DNA of 64,000 bases. Source: Variovorax sp. JS1663. Its GTDB lineage: Bacteria > Pseudomonadota > Gammaproteobacteria > Burkholderiales > Burkholderiaceae_C. The stretch spans positions 1 to 64,000 of the forward strand of contig NZ_LYMK01000020.1 of NCBI RefSeq assembly GCF_002157355.1, read 5' to 3'. The notes under the pieces were generated by a model. That model saw only the letters and a list, made by a program, of their open reading frames with translations. It was not told the origin of the DNA and searched no databases. A program made the translations under genes and the position numbers. Positions 8,729-17,503 of this stretch are shown here, piece after piece. The stretch's first letter is position 1. Each line of letters starts with the position of its first letter.

Positions 8729-8805
8729 ACTTAAACCCACGGGCATCCTGCGCTTCTGTCGCCAGCGCGCAGCCCCGCGGATGGTGCGAGGCACAATGGC
8801 ATGCC

Positions 8806-9813
8806 ATGAACATCGTGATCCTCGACGACTACCAGGATGCAGTGCGCAAGCTGCGCTGCGCTTCCAAGCTCGATGCGTACGCCGCCAAGGTCTATACCAA
8901 CACCGTGAAGGGGATCGGGCAACTGTCCGTTCGACTCAAGGACGCCGACGTCATCGTGCTGATCCGCGAACGCACCCAGATCTCCCGCCAACTGATCGAG
9001 AAGCTGCCCAAGCTCAAGCTCATCTCGCAGACCGGCCGGGCCGGGCACCACATCGACGTCAATGCCTGCACCGAATACGGCGTGGCCGTCGCCGAAGGAA
9101 CGGGCTCGCCGCTCGCTCCGGCCGAGCTCACCTGGGCGCTGATCATGGCGGCCATGCGGCGGTTGCCCCAGTACATCAGCAACCTCAAGCACGGCGCCTG
9201 GCAGCAGTCGGGGCTCAAGTCCGCGTCGATGCCGCCCAACTTCGGCCTCGGCTCGGTGCTCAAGGGCAAGACGCTCTGCATCTGGGGCTATGGTCGCATC
9301 GGCCAGTTGGTCGCGCGCTACGGGCAGGCCTTCGGCATGCAGGTCGTGATCTGGGGCCGCGAGGAGAGCTGCGCCCGTGCGCGTTCCGACGGCTTCCAGG
9401 TAGCGCCCAACCGCGAGGCGTTCTTCACCGCAGCCGACGTGCTCTCCGTCCATCTGCGCCTGACCGACGAAACCCGTGGCCTCGTGACGCTCGAGGACCT
9501 CTTGCGCATGAAGCCCACCGCGCTTTTCGTCAACACCTCGCGCGCCGAACTGGTCGAACAGGACGCGCTGCTTGCGGCGCTCAACCGCGGGCGACCCGGC
9601 CTGGCAGCCATCGACGTCTTCGAGAGTGAGCCGCCTCTGCAAGGCCATGCCCTGCTGCGGCTGGAGAACTGCATCTGCACGCCGCACATCGGCTACGTCG
9701 AGCAGGACAGCTACGAGATGTACTTCGGCCAGGCCTTCGACAACGTGGTGAGCTTCATCAAGGGCAGCCCGACCAACATCGTCAATCCGGGCGCGCTGCA
9801 GGTGCGACGTTGA
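8806..9813 (+). CDS. D-2-hydroxyacid dehydrogenase family protein
   Basis: NAD-dependent oxidoreductase of the D-isomer-specific 2-hydroxyacid dehydrogenase superfamily (335 residues). The NAD-binding Rossmann motif is GYGRIG (about 162-167); the catalytic Arg is expected in VNTSRAELV, and the Glu and His follow in VFESEPP and TPHIGYVE. The substrate cannot be predicted: the family includes glycerate, phosphoglycerate and hydroxypyruvate enzymes, and this subgroup in Burkholderiales is uncharacterised. The next gene, an MFS carrier, starts inside its stop codon, so the pair probably handles an imported hydroxy- or keto-acid. The Shine-Dalgarno at the start is weak. Confidence 0.88.
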   Translation: MNIVILDDYQDAVRKLRCASKLDAYAAKVYTNTVKGIGQLSVRLKDADVIVLIRERTQISRQLIEKLPKLKLISQTGRAGHHIDVNACTEYGVAVAEGTGSPLAPAELTWALIMAAMRRLPQYISNLKHGAWQQSGLKSASMPPNFGLGSVLKGKTLCIWGYGRIGQLVARYGQAFGMQVVIWGREESCARARSDGFQVAPNREAFFTAADVLSVHLRLTDETRGLVTLEDLLRMKPTALFVNTSRAELVEQDALLAALNRGRPGLAAIDVFESEPPLQGHALLRLENCICTPHIGYVEQDSYEMYFGQAFDNVVSFIKGSPTNIVNPGALQVRR

Positions 9814-10985
9814 AGCGCCCCGCCTTGCCGGCCTCCCTCTGGGCGCTGCTGGCAGGCAATTTCGTGATCGGCACCGGCGTCATGGTGGTGCCGGGTACCC
9901 TCAACGAGCTCAGCAGTTCGCTGCAGGTCAGCGCTGCCACCGCGGGACAGTTGATCACCGCGGCGGCAGCGGTGGTGTGCTTCGGTGCGCCCCTGCTCGC
10001 GGCCGTCGTTGCGGGCTGGGACCGGCGGGTGCTGCTGGCCTGCACGATGCTGTGGTACGCGGCGGGCCACCTGATCTCGACTCTGATGCCGAGCTTCGGC
10101 ACTCTGCTCGCGGTGCGCATGCTGACGGTCATCTCCCCCGCGATCTTCACGCCCCAGGCGGCGGCCTGCGTCGGCCTGCTGGTGCCAGTGGAGCAGCGCG
10201 GCCGCGCCGTGACCTTCGTCTTTCTCGGCTGGTCCATGGCGTCCGTGCTCGGCCTGCCGCTGGGCGCCTTGATCGGCGGGCACTTCGGGTGGCGCACCGC
10301 GTTCGGCATGATCACCGTGCTCTCGCTGCTGAGCGCCGCCTGGATCTGGCGCCAGCTCCCCACCGGAATCCGTCCGCCCGCGCTGACGCGGGCCGCCTGG
10401 GCCCAGGTGCTCCGCAGCCCGATGCTCATGGGGGTGGTGGCAGTCACCGCGCTGCAGGGCGGCGGCCAGTTCGTGCTGTTCAGCTATTTCGCGCCCGTGC
10501 TTCGGCAGACCGTGGGCGCGAATGCCACCGCGCTCGGCCTGGTGTGGGCCTGGTTCGGCATCTGCGGCCTCGCAGGCAACATGCTGGTGAGCCGCGCCAT
10601 CGACCGCGTCGGCGCCTCGCGCATGGTGCTGCTCACCAGCTCGCTGATCGCCCTGAGCCTGCTGCTCTGGCCGCTTGGCGTCAGCTTCGCGATGCTGGCA
10701 CTGATCCTGGTGCCCTGGGGCCTGGGCTGCTTCGCCACCAACTCGGCCCAGCAGGCGCGCCTGGTGTCGATGGCACCGGCGCTCGCGCCCGGCTCGGTGG
10801 CACTCAACAGCTCCGGAATCTACGTGGGGCAAGCTGTGGGCGCCGCGGCCGGCGGCTGGCTGCTGGCCCACGACGCGATCGCCTGGATGAGCTGGGCCGG
10901 CTTTGCGATGCTGGTGTGTGCCCTGGTACTGAGCCTGGCGGTCGACCGAGCCCAGCGCCGCTCGCCGATGCTCAGCGCTTCTTGA
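9810..10985 (+). CDS. MFS transporter (DHA1-like, 12 TM)
   Basis: Inner-membrane secondary transporter of 391 residues with about twelve hydrophobic segments in two halves. A cytoplasmic loop after TM2 has WDRRVLLA instead of the canonical GxxxDRxGRR, and EQRGRAVTF lies after TM4. Start is TTG at 9810, overlapping the stop of the dehydrogenase (TTGA), which implies translational coupling. Substrate is unknown; drug efflux, sugar efflux and acid import all occur in this subfamily, and the linkage to a 2-hydroxyacid dehydrogenase makes a small organic acid plausible. Its last 14 nt overlap the 3' end of convergent fimV. Confidence 0.85.
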   Translation: MKRPALPASLWALLAGNFVIGTGVMVVPGTLNELSSSLQVSAATAGQLITAAAAVVCFGAPLLAAVVAGWDRRVLLACTMLWYAAGHLISTLMPSFGTLLAVRMLTVISPAIFTPQAAACVGLLVPVEQRGRAVTFVFLGWSMASVLGLPLGALIGGHFGWRTAFGMITVLSLLSAAWIWRQLPTGIRPPALTRAAWAQVLRSPMLMGVVAVTALQGGGQFVLFSYFAPVLRQTVGANATALGLVWAWFGICGLAGNMLVSRAIDRVGASRMVLLTSSLIALSLLLWPLGVSFAMLALILVPWGLGCFATNSAQQARLVSMAPALAPGSVALNSSGIYVGQAVGAAAGGWLLAHDAIAWMSWAGFAMLVCALVLSLAVDRAQRRSPMLSAS

Positions 10986-13152
10986 TCGGCTTCGGCGCGA
11001 TCTCGGCCTCAGTGTCCGGGTCGAAGAGCTCGAAGTCGATCACATGCGGATCAGTGGAAGGCGCCGGCGGCGGCGTGGGCGTTTCGATCGGCGCCCGCAT
11101 GGTCTCGAAGGCGGTGCGATCGAAGTCCTCCAGGTCCAGGCTGACATCAGGCTGCACGCGAACCGAATCGCGGTCCGGAACGTGCGGAGCCGATGAAGGG
11201 ATTTCGGGCGACAGAACGGTCTCGTGGTCCAGCTTGTCGTCGATCGCGGCGTAGAGCGAGGGCGGCAGCGTCGGCCCGGCATCGATGACATCGGGCGGGC
11301 TCTCCGGCTCGATTGGCGCTGGCGCCGTCATCATCTGTTCGTGCCCGAAGGTGTCGACGAAGGACTGCGGCGTGACCGGCGCAGGCGGGGCGCTGTCCGG
11401 ATCGATCACCTCCTTCGCCACCGAATAGAGCAGGAGCAGTTCCTGGTAGGCGGCCAGGTCGAAGGGCTCGTCTTCGTGCATGCCGGGCTTGCGGAAGATC
11501 AGCTCCTCGATCAACGCCAGGGTGCCCGCCGCGGGCCATTGCGACTCGATACGCGCCAGCGTGCTGCGGTAATGTTCCAGGCCCTTGCCGGTCTGGTTGA
11601 AATGCTCGAAGGCCGGCACATCGGCATTGAAGGCGCGCTCGAACTCCTCCGACAGACGCGTGTAGTCCTCCCTGCGGTCCAGCGAATGGTAGATGCGCAG
11701 CAGGTCCAGGTAGGCGAGCGCACTGGTGCCGGGGTTGGTGGCGATGTGCTCGCGCAGGACGGCGATCGCCTGGTCTTGCTGGCCCAGCGACAGGAAGAAG
11801 TCGGACTGCTGCTGGACGTCGTACAGCTCCTCGGTGTTGACCGGCCGCACCGGCATGCCGTCGGGCGTGCGCGCAGGTGGGGGCTCTGCCTCTTCCTCCT
11901 CTTCGGGCGCCAGGCCGGTGAAGGTGGTGGTGCCAAAGTTGGTGGCGTTCGCGCTGTCCCGCCGGCTGGACTTTTGGGCCAGATCGTCGTCGAGCATGTC
12001 GCCGAAGGCGTCGGGACGGGTCGGCCCCTCTTCGCTCTTGGCTGCCGGCTCGCGCCACCAGACCGGCTCGGCGCGCCGCGCGGCCAGGCGCCACAGCATC
12101 AGGATGGCGATCAGCGCAAGCAGGAGCAGGCCGACCAGGGCGTAGACGAGCGGGTTGCTGTAGCGGCTTTCCCGCGCCTGGGCGAGCTCGGTACGCAATT
12201 CCAGGAGGGCGCGCTGGTTCTGCGCCGTCTGTTCGCGCAGCGCGGTCAGCGTGGCCTCCAGCGTCTGGATCCGCTCGCTCTCGCGCTGGGCTTCACGCTG
12301 CGCGGCGCCGGGTTCGGCGCTGAGCGCGCGCCAGTCCGCTGCGGCAGCAGCGCGGCGGGCCGTATCCTCCGTCGCCGGCAAGGCCAATTGCGTCGTCGTC
12401 TTGAGACCGGGCTGAGCCACCGGAACGGGCTCCAGCGCCTCGAGTTGAAGGCGGGAACCACCTGCCGTCGCGTCGCGTCGGGGCGCCTCGGCGGCAGCCG
12501 GCGTGGCCGGCGGTGTGCGCGGCGCCGCGGCTCGCGCAACGGCCGGCGGCGGTGTCGCAGCCGGACGGCGTGGTGCGGGTGCCGGTGCAGCGCTGCGGCG
12601 CGGCGGCGTCGCATCCTCGGTCGATGCGCGGGACGCAGCAGCCGCCTGGCGTCGGACCGGTGCGCTGCCTTCAGGGTCGAACGAAGAGCCCGCTCCCGCG
12701 GTTCGCGAAGAAGGAGTGCCTTGCGATGCTCGGACAGGCGCGGCGGGCTGCGGCTGCGCAATGATTGGCAGGGAGGACTGCGCCGGCACATCTGCCAGCA
12801 ATACGTAGCTGCGCGTGGAGCGCATCTCGCAACCGGCACGAACGCTCACGTTGATCACCGGCTCGTCGACGGTGGCGGACGACCGGATGCGAATGCGCGA
12901 ATTGGAGGGACTGGACCCCGGCTCGAGCGCTACCCTCAAGCTGCTGTTCGGCATCGGGACATCGCCCTGCATGACCTCGGCTTCGAGGCACAGCGCGCCA
13001 CCGGCCTCGGCTTCGTCCAGCGAAAGCGGGATCACCACGTCCAACGGCTTGCCGATCCAGACAGCGCCTTGCGGCCGTCCGATCGTCAAGGCAAACGATT
13101 CAAATGCGAGCCCAACAAGAAACAGGGCCGCAGCCAAACGTGGTGGTTGCAA
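10972..13152 (-). CDS. FimV-like inner-membrane/periplasmic protein
   Basis: A 726-residue protein with FimV architecture: signal peptide (residues 1-21), a periplasmic N-terminal domain beginning LTIGRPQGAVWIGKPLDVV, a long Ala/Pro/Arg-rich linker (about 130-250), a coiled coil (about 285-330), one membrane helix (about 333-355), and a cytoplasmic acidic region with TPR-like helices (FFLSLGQQDQAIAVLREHI, DLLRIYHSLDRREDYTRL). FimV promotes type IV pilus assembly and twitching in Pseudomonas and can act as a polar hub. No clear LysM motif was seen, unlike Pseudomonas FimV, so peptidoglycan binding is uncertain. The C-terminal Pro/Asp-rich tail is low complexity. It is transcribed divergently from the 3-hydroxyacyl-CoA dehydrogenase. 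Confidence 0.8.
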   Translation of the reverse strand: MQPPRLAAALFLVGLAFESFALTIGRPQGAVWIGKPLDVVIPLSLDEAEAGGALCLEAEVMQGDVPMPNSSLRVALEPGSSPSNSRIRIRSSATVDEPVINVSVRAGCEMRSTRSYVLLADVPAQSSLPIIAQPQPAAPVRASQGTPSSRTAGAGSSFDPEGSAPVRRQAAAASRASTEDATPPRRSAAPAPAPRRPAATPPPAVARAAAPRTPPATPAAAEAPRRDATAGGSRLQLEALEPVPVAQPGLKTTTQLALPATEDTARRAAAAADWRALSAEPGAAQREAQRESERIQTLEATLTALREQTAQNQRALLELRTELAQARESRYSNPLVYALVGLLLLALIAILMLWRLAARRAEPVWWREPAAKSEEGPTRPDAFGDMLDDDLAQKSSRRDSANATNFGTTTFTGLAPEEEEEAEPPPARTPDGMPVRPVNTEELYDVQQQSDFFLSLGQQDQAIAVLREHIATNPGTSALAYLDLLRIYHSLDRREDYTRLSEEFERAFNADVPAFEHFNQTGKGLEHYRSTLARIESQWPAAGTLALIEELIFRKPGMHEDEPFDLAAYQELLLLYSVAKEVIDPDSAPPAPVTPQSFVDTFGHEQMMTAPAPIEPESPPDVIDAGPTLPPSLYAAIDDKLDHETVLSPEIPSSAPHVPDRDSVRVQPDVSLDLEDFDRTAFETMRAPIETPTPPPAPSTDPHVIDFELFDPDTEAEIAPKPIKKR

Positions 13153-13192
13153 AATGACTAGTTACGAAAGTATTCGAAAGTAGACGCATTCT

Positions 13193-13217
13193 GGCATGCC
13201 CGAAGGCGTGCCTTTTT
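13193..13217 (+). terminator. Terminator-like hairpin in the leader of the 3-hydroxyacyl-CoA dehydrogenase gene
   Basis: An 8 bp stem (GGCATGCC/GGCGTGCC, one G-U pair) with a CGAA tetraloop is followed directly by TTTTT on the plus strand. It lies 21 bp before the ATG at 13238. No plus-strand gene precedes it nearby, so it would act as an attenuator or an insulator. Confidence 0.5.
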
Positions 13218-13237
13218 CTCGGAGAGACAATTATCAA

Positions 13238-14758
13238 ATGACTGTGCAGTTTTCCAATGTAGGAATTGTCGGAGCGGGCGCCATGGGCCGCGGCATAGCG
13301 CAAATCGCGGCGCAAGCCGGCAGCGAGGTGTTCCTGCTCGACAGCTTCGAGGGCGCGGCCGCCCGCGGCCGGGATGCCATCGTCGCCCAGTGGCGCAAGC
13401 TGCTGGAGAAGGGCAAGCTGGACCCCGCCCGTTGCGACCTTCTGTCGGGCCGCATCCATGCTGCCGACTCCATGCAGGCGCTCGCGGGCTGCGACCTGGT
13501 GGTCGAGGCGGTGGTCGAGGACCTCGAGGTCAAGCGCAAGCTGTTTCGCGAGCTCGAGGCGGTGGTGGCGCCCTCTGCCGTCCTCGCGACCAATACCTCC
13601 TCGCTCTCGGTGACGGCCATCGGGGCCGCGATGGCACAGCCGGAGCGAATGGTGGGCTTCCATTTCTTCAACCCGGTCCCGCTGATGAAAGTGGTCGAAG
13701 TCGTGGCAGGCTTCAAAACCGAGGCCGAGGTCTGCCGCCGGCTCGCTGCCTACGCGGCCGAGATGGGCCACGCAGCGGTGCAAGCGAAGGACACGCCCGG
13801 CTTCATCGTCAACCATGCGGGGCGCGGCTACGGCACGGAGGCACTGCGCATCGCGGGCGAGGGCGTGGCGGACTTCGCCACCATCGACCGCATCCTCAAG
13901 GACCAGGCCGGCTTCCGCCTCGGCCCCTTCGAGCTGCTGGACCTGACGGCGCTGGACGTCTCCCACCCGGTGATGGAGTCGATCTACCGCCAGTACTACG
14001 ACGAACCACGCTACCGGCCGAGCGTCATCACCGCGCAGCGGCTCGCCGCCGGCGCGCTCGGGCGCAAGACGGGCGAAGGCTTCTACCGCTATATCGACGG
14101 CGCGGCGCAGGTGGCGCCGGAGCCGCCCACGCCGGCGCTCGAAGGCCATCCCTCGGTCTGGATCTCGCCTCGGGCGGCGCGGCGGCCGGAGTTGCTACGC
14201 CTGGTCCATGCGCTGGGCGCCCAGCTCGAAAGCGGTGCGACGCCCTCCTCCGCCGCACTCATCCTGGTCGCGCCGCTGGGCTTCGATGTCACCACCGTCG
14301 CGGCGGTCGACCGGCTGGACGCCACGCGCACGGTCGGCATCGACCTGATGGCGGACGACGCGGCCACGAAGCGCCGCGTTCTGGCCACCAACCCGGCAAC
14401 ACGGCCCGACATGCGCGACGCTGCCCATGCGCTCTTCGCGCGCGACGGCAAGGCCGTCAGCGTGATCCGCGACAGCGCCGGCTTCGTCACGCAGCGCGTG
14501 GTCGGCACCATCGTGAACATCGCGTCCGATATGTGCCAGCAGCAGGTCTGCACGCCGGCCGACCTCGACCTGGCAGTGAAGCTGGGCCTGGGCTATCCGC
14601 AGGGGCCGCTGGCGATGGGCGACCTGTACGGCCCGACCAATATCCTGGAAGTGCTGTTCAACATCCAGACGGTGTACGGCGACCCGCGCTACCGTCCCAG
14701 CCCCTGGCTGCGCCGTCGCGGCGCGCTGGGCCTGAGCCTCACCCATCCCGAAGAGTAG
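13238..14758 (+). CDS. 3-hydroxyacyl-CoA dehydrogenase (two-domain, PaaH/PaaC type)
   Basis: NAD-dependent oxidation of 3-hydroxyacyl-CoA to 3-oxoacyl-CoA. The 506-residue protein has the N-terminal Rossmann motif GIVGAGAMGRGIAQ (9-22), the catalytic His142 in GFHFFNPVPLMKVVEV, and duplicated C-terminal 3HCDH domains, the second including GLGYPQGPLAMGD. Length and layout match the PaaH/PaaC family of phenylacetate degradation (about 475-510), but no other paa genes are nearby, so a general 3-hydroxyacyl-CoA role is safer. The ATG at 13238 has GGAGAG 7-12 bp upstream; an in-frame ATG at 13196 would add 14 residues encoded by the hairpin and is unlikely. First gene of a five-gene acyl-CoA cluster. 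Confidence 0.93.
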   Translation: MTVQFSNVGIVGAGAMGRGIAQIAAQAGSEVFLLDSFEGAAARGRDAIVAQWRKLLEKGKLDPARCDLLSGRIHAADSMQALAGCDLVVEAVVEDLEVKRKLFRELEAVVAPSAVLATNTSSLSVTAIGAAMAQPERMVGFHFFNPVPLMKVVEVVAGFKTEAEVCRRLAAYAAEMGHAAVQAKDTPGFIVNHAGRGYGTEALRIAGEGVADFATIDRILKDQAGFRLGPFELLDLTALDVSHPVMESIYRQYYDEPRYRPSVITAQRLAAGALGRKTGEGFYRYIDGAAQVAPEPPTPALEGHPSVWISPRAARRPELLRLVHALGAQLESGATPSSAALILVAPLGFDVTTVAAVDRLDATRTVGIDLMADDAATKRRVLATNPATRPDMRDAAHALFARDGKAVSVIRDSAGFVTQRVVGTIVNIASDMCQQQVCTPADLDLAVKLGLGYPQGPLAMGDLYGPTNILEVLFNIQTVYGDPRYRPSPWLRRRGALGLSLTHPEE

Positions 14759-14787
14759 AGAGACGCAAGGACGAGAGACCCGACCCG

Positions 14788-15567
14788 ATGACCGCAGAAC
14801 TCAAGAGCACGACCGAGGGCAGCACCATGGTGCTCACCCTGTCCAACCCCTCGCAGCGCAACGCGCTGGGCCCCGAGATGTACGCTGCGGGCGTCGAGGC
14901 CCTCAACGGCGCGGAGAACAGCGACGAGATCCGCAGCGTGGTGCTCGTGGGCGAAGGCGCCTGGTTCTGCGCCGGCGGCTCCCTGCAGCGCCTGCTGGGC
15001 AACCGCGAGCGCGAGCCCGCGGTGCAGGCCGAGAGCATCGAGGCGCTGCACAGCTGGATCGACTCGATCCGTACCTTCCCCAAGCCGGTGATTGCGGCGG
15101 TCGAGGGCGCGGCCGCTGGCGCCGGCTTCTCGCTCGCCATGGCCTGCGACCTGATCGTCTCGGCCCGCGACGCCGTGTTCGCCGCCTCCTACAGCAGCGT
15201 TGCGCTGTCGCCCGATGGTGGACTGAGCTGGCACCTGGCGCAGATGCTGCCGCGCCAGCTCGCCAGCGAATGGCTGATGCTGGGCGGGCGCATCGATGCC
15301 GCGCGCCTGCACGCCCTCGGCGTGGTCAACGAGATCACCGAGAACGGCCAGGCCCTGGCGGCCGCGCTCGCGCTGGCGAAGCGCCTGGGCGAACGCGCGC
15401 CCAACTCGCTGGCCAGCATCAAGGAGCTGCTGAGCGAAGGCCGAGGCGCCACCCTCAGTGCGCAGCTCTCGCAGGAGCGCGACCATTTCGTGCGCAACCT
15501 GCACCACCCCAACGCGGCCATCGGGATCAACGCGTTCCTGGCCAAGGAAAAGCCGCGCTACGAATAG
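14788..15567 (+). CDS. Enoyl-CoA hydratase/isomerase family protein (PaaG-like active site)
   Basis: Crotonase-fold enzyme of 259 residues. The CoA and oxyanion-hole segments are present (AWFCAGGSLQRL 58-69; EGAAAGAGFSLAMACD 106-121). Neither catalytic glutamate of classical enoyl-CoA hydratase is conserved: the Glu144 position is Ser115 and the Glu164 position is Tyr135. Instead Asp143 in LSPDGG aligns with the catalytic Asp of PaaG-type isomerases. Hydration is therefore unlikely to be the native reaction; isomerisation of a double bond or ring-type chemistry is a better guess. It lies 29 bp after the dehydrogenase and is followed by a Crp-type regulator. Confidence 0.88.
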   Translation: MTAELKSTTEGSTMVLTLSNPSQRNALGPEMYAAGVEALNGAENSDEIRSVVLVGEGAWFCAGGSLQRLLGNREREPAVQAESIEALHSWIDSIRTFPKPVIAAVEGAAAGAGFSLAMACDLIVSARDAVFAASYSSVALSPDGGLSWHLAQMLPRQLASEWLMLGGRIDAARLHALGVVNEITENGQALAAALALAKRLGERAPNSLASIKELLSEGRGATLSAQLSQERDHFVRNLHHPNAAIGINAFLAKEKPRYE

Positions 15568-15622
15568 CGGCGCGTCGCTCGGGCGACAAGGCCCGGCATT
15601 TCAGTCACGCACAGGACAGTCC

Positions 15623-16345
15623 ATGGACGAGCCCATTCTTACCATCGAAGAACGAGAAGCGATCAATGGTGGTCGCTGGTTCTCTTCTCTTTCACCTTCC
15701 CTGCGTCACGACATTCTTCGATGCACCTTCGTCAAGCGCTACAAGGACGGCGAGCTGATCGCGGCGCGCGGCGACCCGCCCGAGCAGTGGATCGCCTGCG
15801 CCAAGGGCGCGGTGCGCGTGAGTTCGACAGCGGTGTCGGGCAAGCAGGTGACGTTGACGTACGTGGAGCCCGGCATCTGGTTCGGCGACATCGCGATGTT
15901 CGACGGGGACCGGCGCACGCACGACGCGTACGCGCATGGCGACACCACGATCGTCTGCGTGGCGCGGGCGGACTTCCAGAAGATCCTGGCCACGCACGTC
16001 GAGCTCTACGAGGCGCTGATGCGCCTGCAGGCGCGGCGGCTGCGCCAGCTCTTCGGGCTGGTGGAAGACCTCAACACCCTGCCCCTGCGGGCGCGGCTGG
16101 CCAAGCAGCTGATCCACCTGGTGCGCAGCTACGGCGTGCCGAACCTGGCGGATGGCAGCCAGATGCGCATCGGCCTTCACCTGGCGCAGGAGGAGCTGGC
16201 CCAGCTGCTGGGCGCCTCGCGCCAGCGCGTCAACCAGGAGCTCAAGGCCATGGAACGCGAGGAAGTGATCCGCATCGAGCCCGGCGGTCTGGTGGTGCTG
16301 GACCGCGCCGCACTGATGCGCATCTCGGAAGCCGACGACCAATAA
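15623..16345 (+). CDS. Crp/Fnr-family transcriptional regulator
   Basis: A 240-residue regulator with an N-terminal cyclic-nucleotide-binding-type beta barrel (about 20-140; DGELIAARGDPPEQW, WFGDIAMFDGDRRTHDA) and a C-terminal winged helix whose recognition region reads LAQEELAQLLGASRQRVNQEL. The N-terminal Cys cluster of FNR is missing, so it is not an oxygen sensor of that type. The phosphate-binding RxS of CRP is replaced (DRRTHDAY), so cAMP binding is doubtful and the effector unknown. ATG at 15623 is preceded by AGGA. Its position inside the acyl-CoA cluster suggests that it controls these genes, an inference from context. Confidence 0.85.
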   Translation: MDEPILTIEEREAINGGRWFSSLSPSLRHDILRCTFVKRYKDGELIAARGDPPEQWIACAKGAVRVSSTAVSGKQVTLTYVEPGIWFGDIAMFDGDRRTHDAYAHGDTTIVCVARADFQKILATHVELYEALMRLQARRLRQLFGLVEDLNTLPLRARLAKQLIHLVRSYGVPNLADGSQMRIGLHLAQEELAQLLGASRQRVNQELKAMEREEVIRIEPGGLVVLDRAALMRISEADDQ

Positions 16346-16359
16346 CAGAACGCAGAGAC

Positions 16360-17466
16360 ATGACCCAGGACTTCGACAACTTCGTCGGCACCCGCGCCGT
16401 TTCCAAGCAGCACCTCTTCGACGTCGGCGCGCTCACCGACTGGCTCGAGAAGAACCTCGACGGCTTCAGGGGCCCGCTCACGGTCGAAATGTTCAAGGGT
16501 GGGCAGTCCAACCCAACCTACAAGCTGATCACGCCGGGACGGAACTACGTGATGCGCGCCAAGCCGGGCCCCGTGGCGAAGCTGCTGCCCTCGGCACACG
16601 CCATCGAGCGCGAGTTCAAGGTCATGAGCGGACTGGCCGGCACCGACGTGCCGGTGCCGCGGATGCATTGCCTGTGCGAGGACGAGAGCGTCATCGGCCG
16701 GGCCTTCTACGTCATGGAGTTCATGGAAGGCCGCGTGCTCTGGGACCAGTCCCTGCCCGGCATGAGCAACACGGAGCGCGACGCCATCTACGACGAGATG
16801 AACCGCGTCATCGCCGCGCTGCACACGGTGAAGTTCGCGGAGCGCGGCCTGGCCGACTACGGCAAGCCCGGCAACTACTTCGACCGCCAGATCGGGCGCT
16901 GGAGCAAGCAGTACAAGGCCTCCGCCGACGGCGCCGGCGAGCTGTCGCAGCCGATCGACGAAATGGAGCGCTTGATCGACTGGCTGCCCGCGCACATGCC
17001 CGCGAGCGCGCGCGACGAGAGCAAGGTCTCGATCGTGCATGGCGACTACCGGCTCGACAACGTGATGTTCCACGCCAGCGAGCCGCGCATCATCGCGGTG
17101 CTCGACTGGGAGCTGTCGACGCTGGGCCATCCGCTGGCTGACTTCAGCTACCACTGCATGTCGTGGCACATGCCGCCCAGCACCGGCCGCGGCATCGGCG
17201 GCGTGGACGTGGCGGCGCTGGGCATCCCCACCGAGGGCGAATACATCCGCCGCTACTGCGCACGCACCGGCATCAGCACGCCCGAGGCGCTGGCGCCCGA
17301 CTGGAACTTCTACCAGGCCTACAACCTGTTCCGCATGGCCGCGATCCTGCAGGGCATCGCCAAGCGCGTCGAGGCGGGCACCGCCTCGAGCGAGCAGGCG
17401 GTGGCCTCGGCCCGCGGCGCTCGGCCCATGGCCGCGATGGCCTGGCAGTTCGCTCAACGCGCGTGA
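16360..17466 (+). CDS. Aminoglycoside-phosphotransferase-fold kinase (ACAD10/11 or LvaA-like)
   Basis: A 368-residue protein kinase-like phosphotransferase. Visible motifs are the nucleotide loop KGGQSNPTYKL (46-56), the probable ATP-binding Lys67, the catalytic loop HGDYRLDN (227-234) and the metal-binding DWE (249-251). It resembles the kinase domain of human ACAD10/ACAD11 and Pseudomonas LvaA, which phosphorylates the 4-hydroxyl of 4-hydroxyacyl-CoA. The gene directly downstream is an acyl-CoA dehydrogenase of the matching subfamily, which strongly supports that assignment over antibiotic resistance. It starts 14 bp after the Crp-type regulator and is separated from the dehydrogenase by 37 bp. 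Confidence 0.85.
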   Translation: MTQDFDNFVGTRAVSKQHLFDVGALTDWLEKNLDGFRGPLTVEMFKGGQSNPTYKLITPGRNYVMRAKPGPVAKLLPSAHAIEREFKVMSGLAGTDVPVPRMHCLCEDESVIGRAFYVMEFMEGRVLWDQSLPGMSNTERDAIYDEMNRVIAALHTVKFAERGLADYGKPGNYFDRQIGRWSKQYKASADGAGELSQPIDEMERLIDWLPAHMPASARDESKVSIVHGDYRLDNVMFHASEPRIIAVLDWELSTLGHPLADFSYHCMSWHMPPSTGRGIGGVDVAALGIPTEGEYIRRYCARTGISTPEALAPDWNFYQAYNLFRMAAILQGIAKRVEAGTASSEQAVASARGARPMAAMAWQFAQRA

Positions 17467-17503
17467 CGGCGCCTGACCCCTTTTCCCACCCGGAGACACC
17501 CCC

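Noticed and set aside
11224..13161. 645-codon open frame antisense to fimV
   Set aside because: Same GC-shadow effect; fimV carries the signal peptide, membrane helix and domain order.
13171..13176. Sigma-70 promoter (TTGCAA-N18-TATTCG) for the acyl-CoA cluster
   Set aside because: The -10 matches poorly; left unannotated.
15623..16345. FNR oxygen sensor
   Set aside because: The N-terminal cysteine cluster required for the iron-sulfur centre is absent.
16360..17466. Aminoglycoside resistance kinase
   Set aside because: Fold and motifs match, but the partner dehydrogenase with DGPDEVH and the acyl-CoA context point to LvaA/ACAD10-type function.
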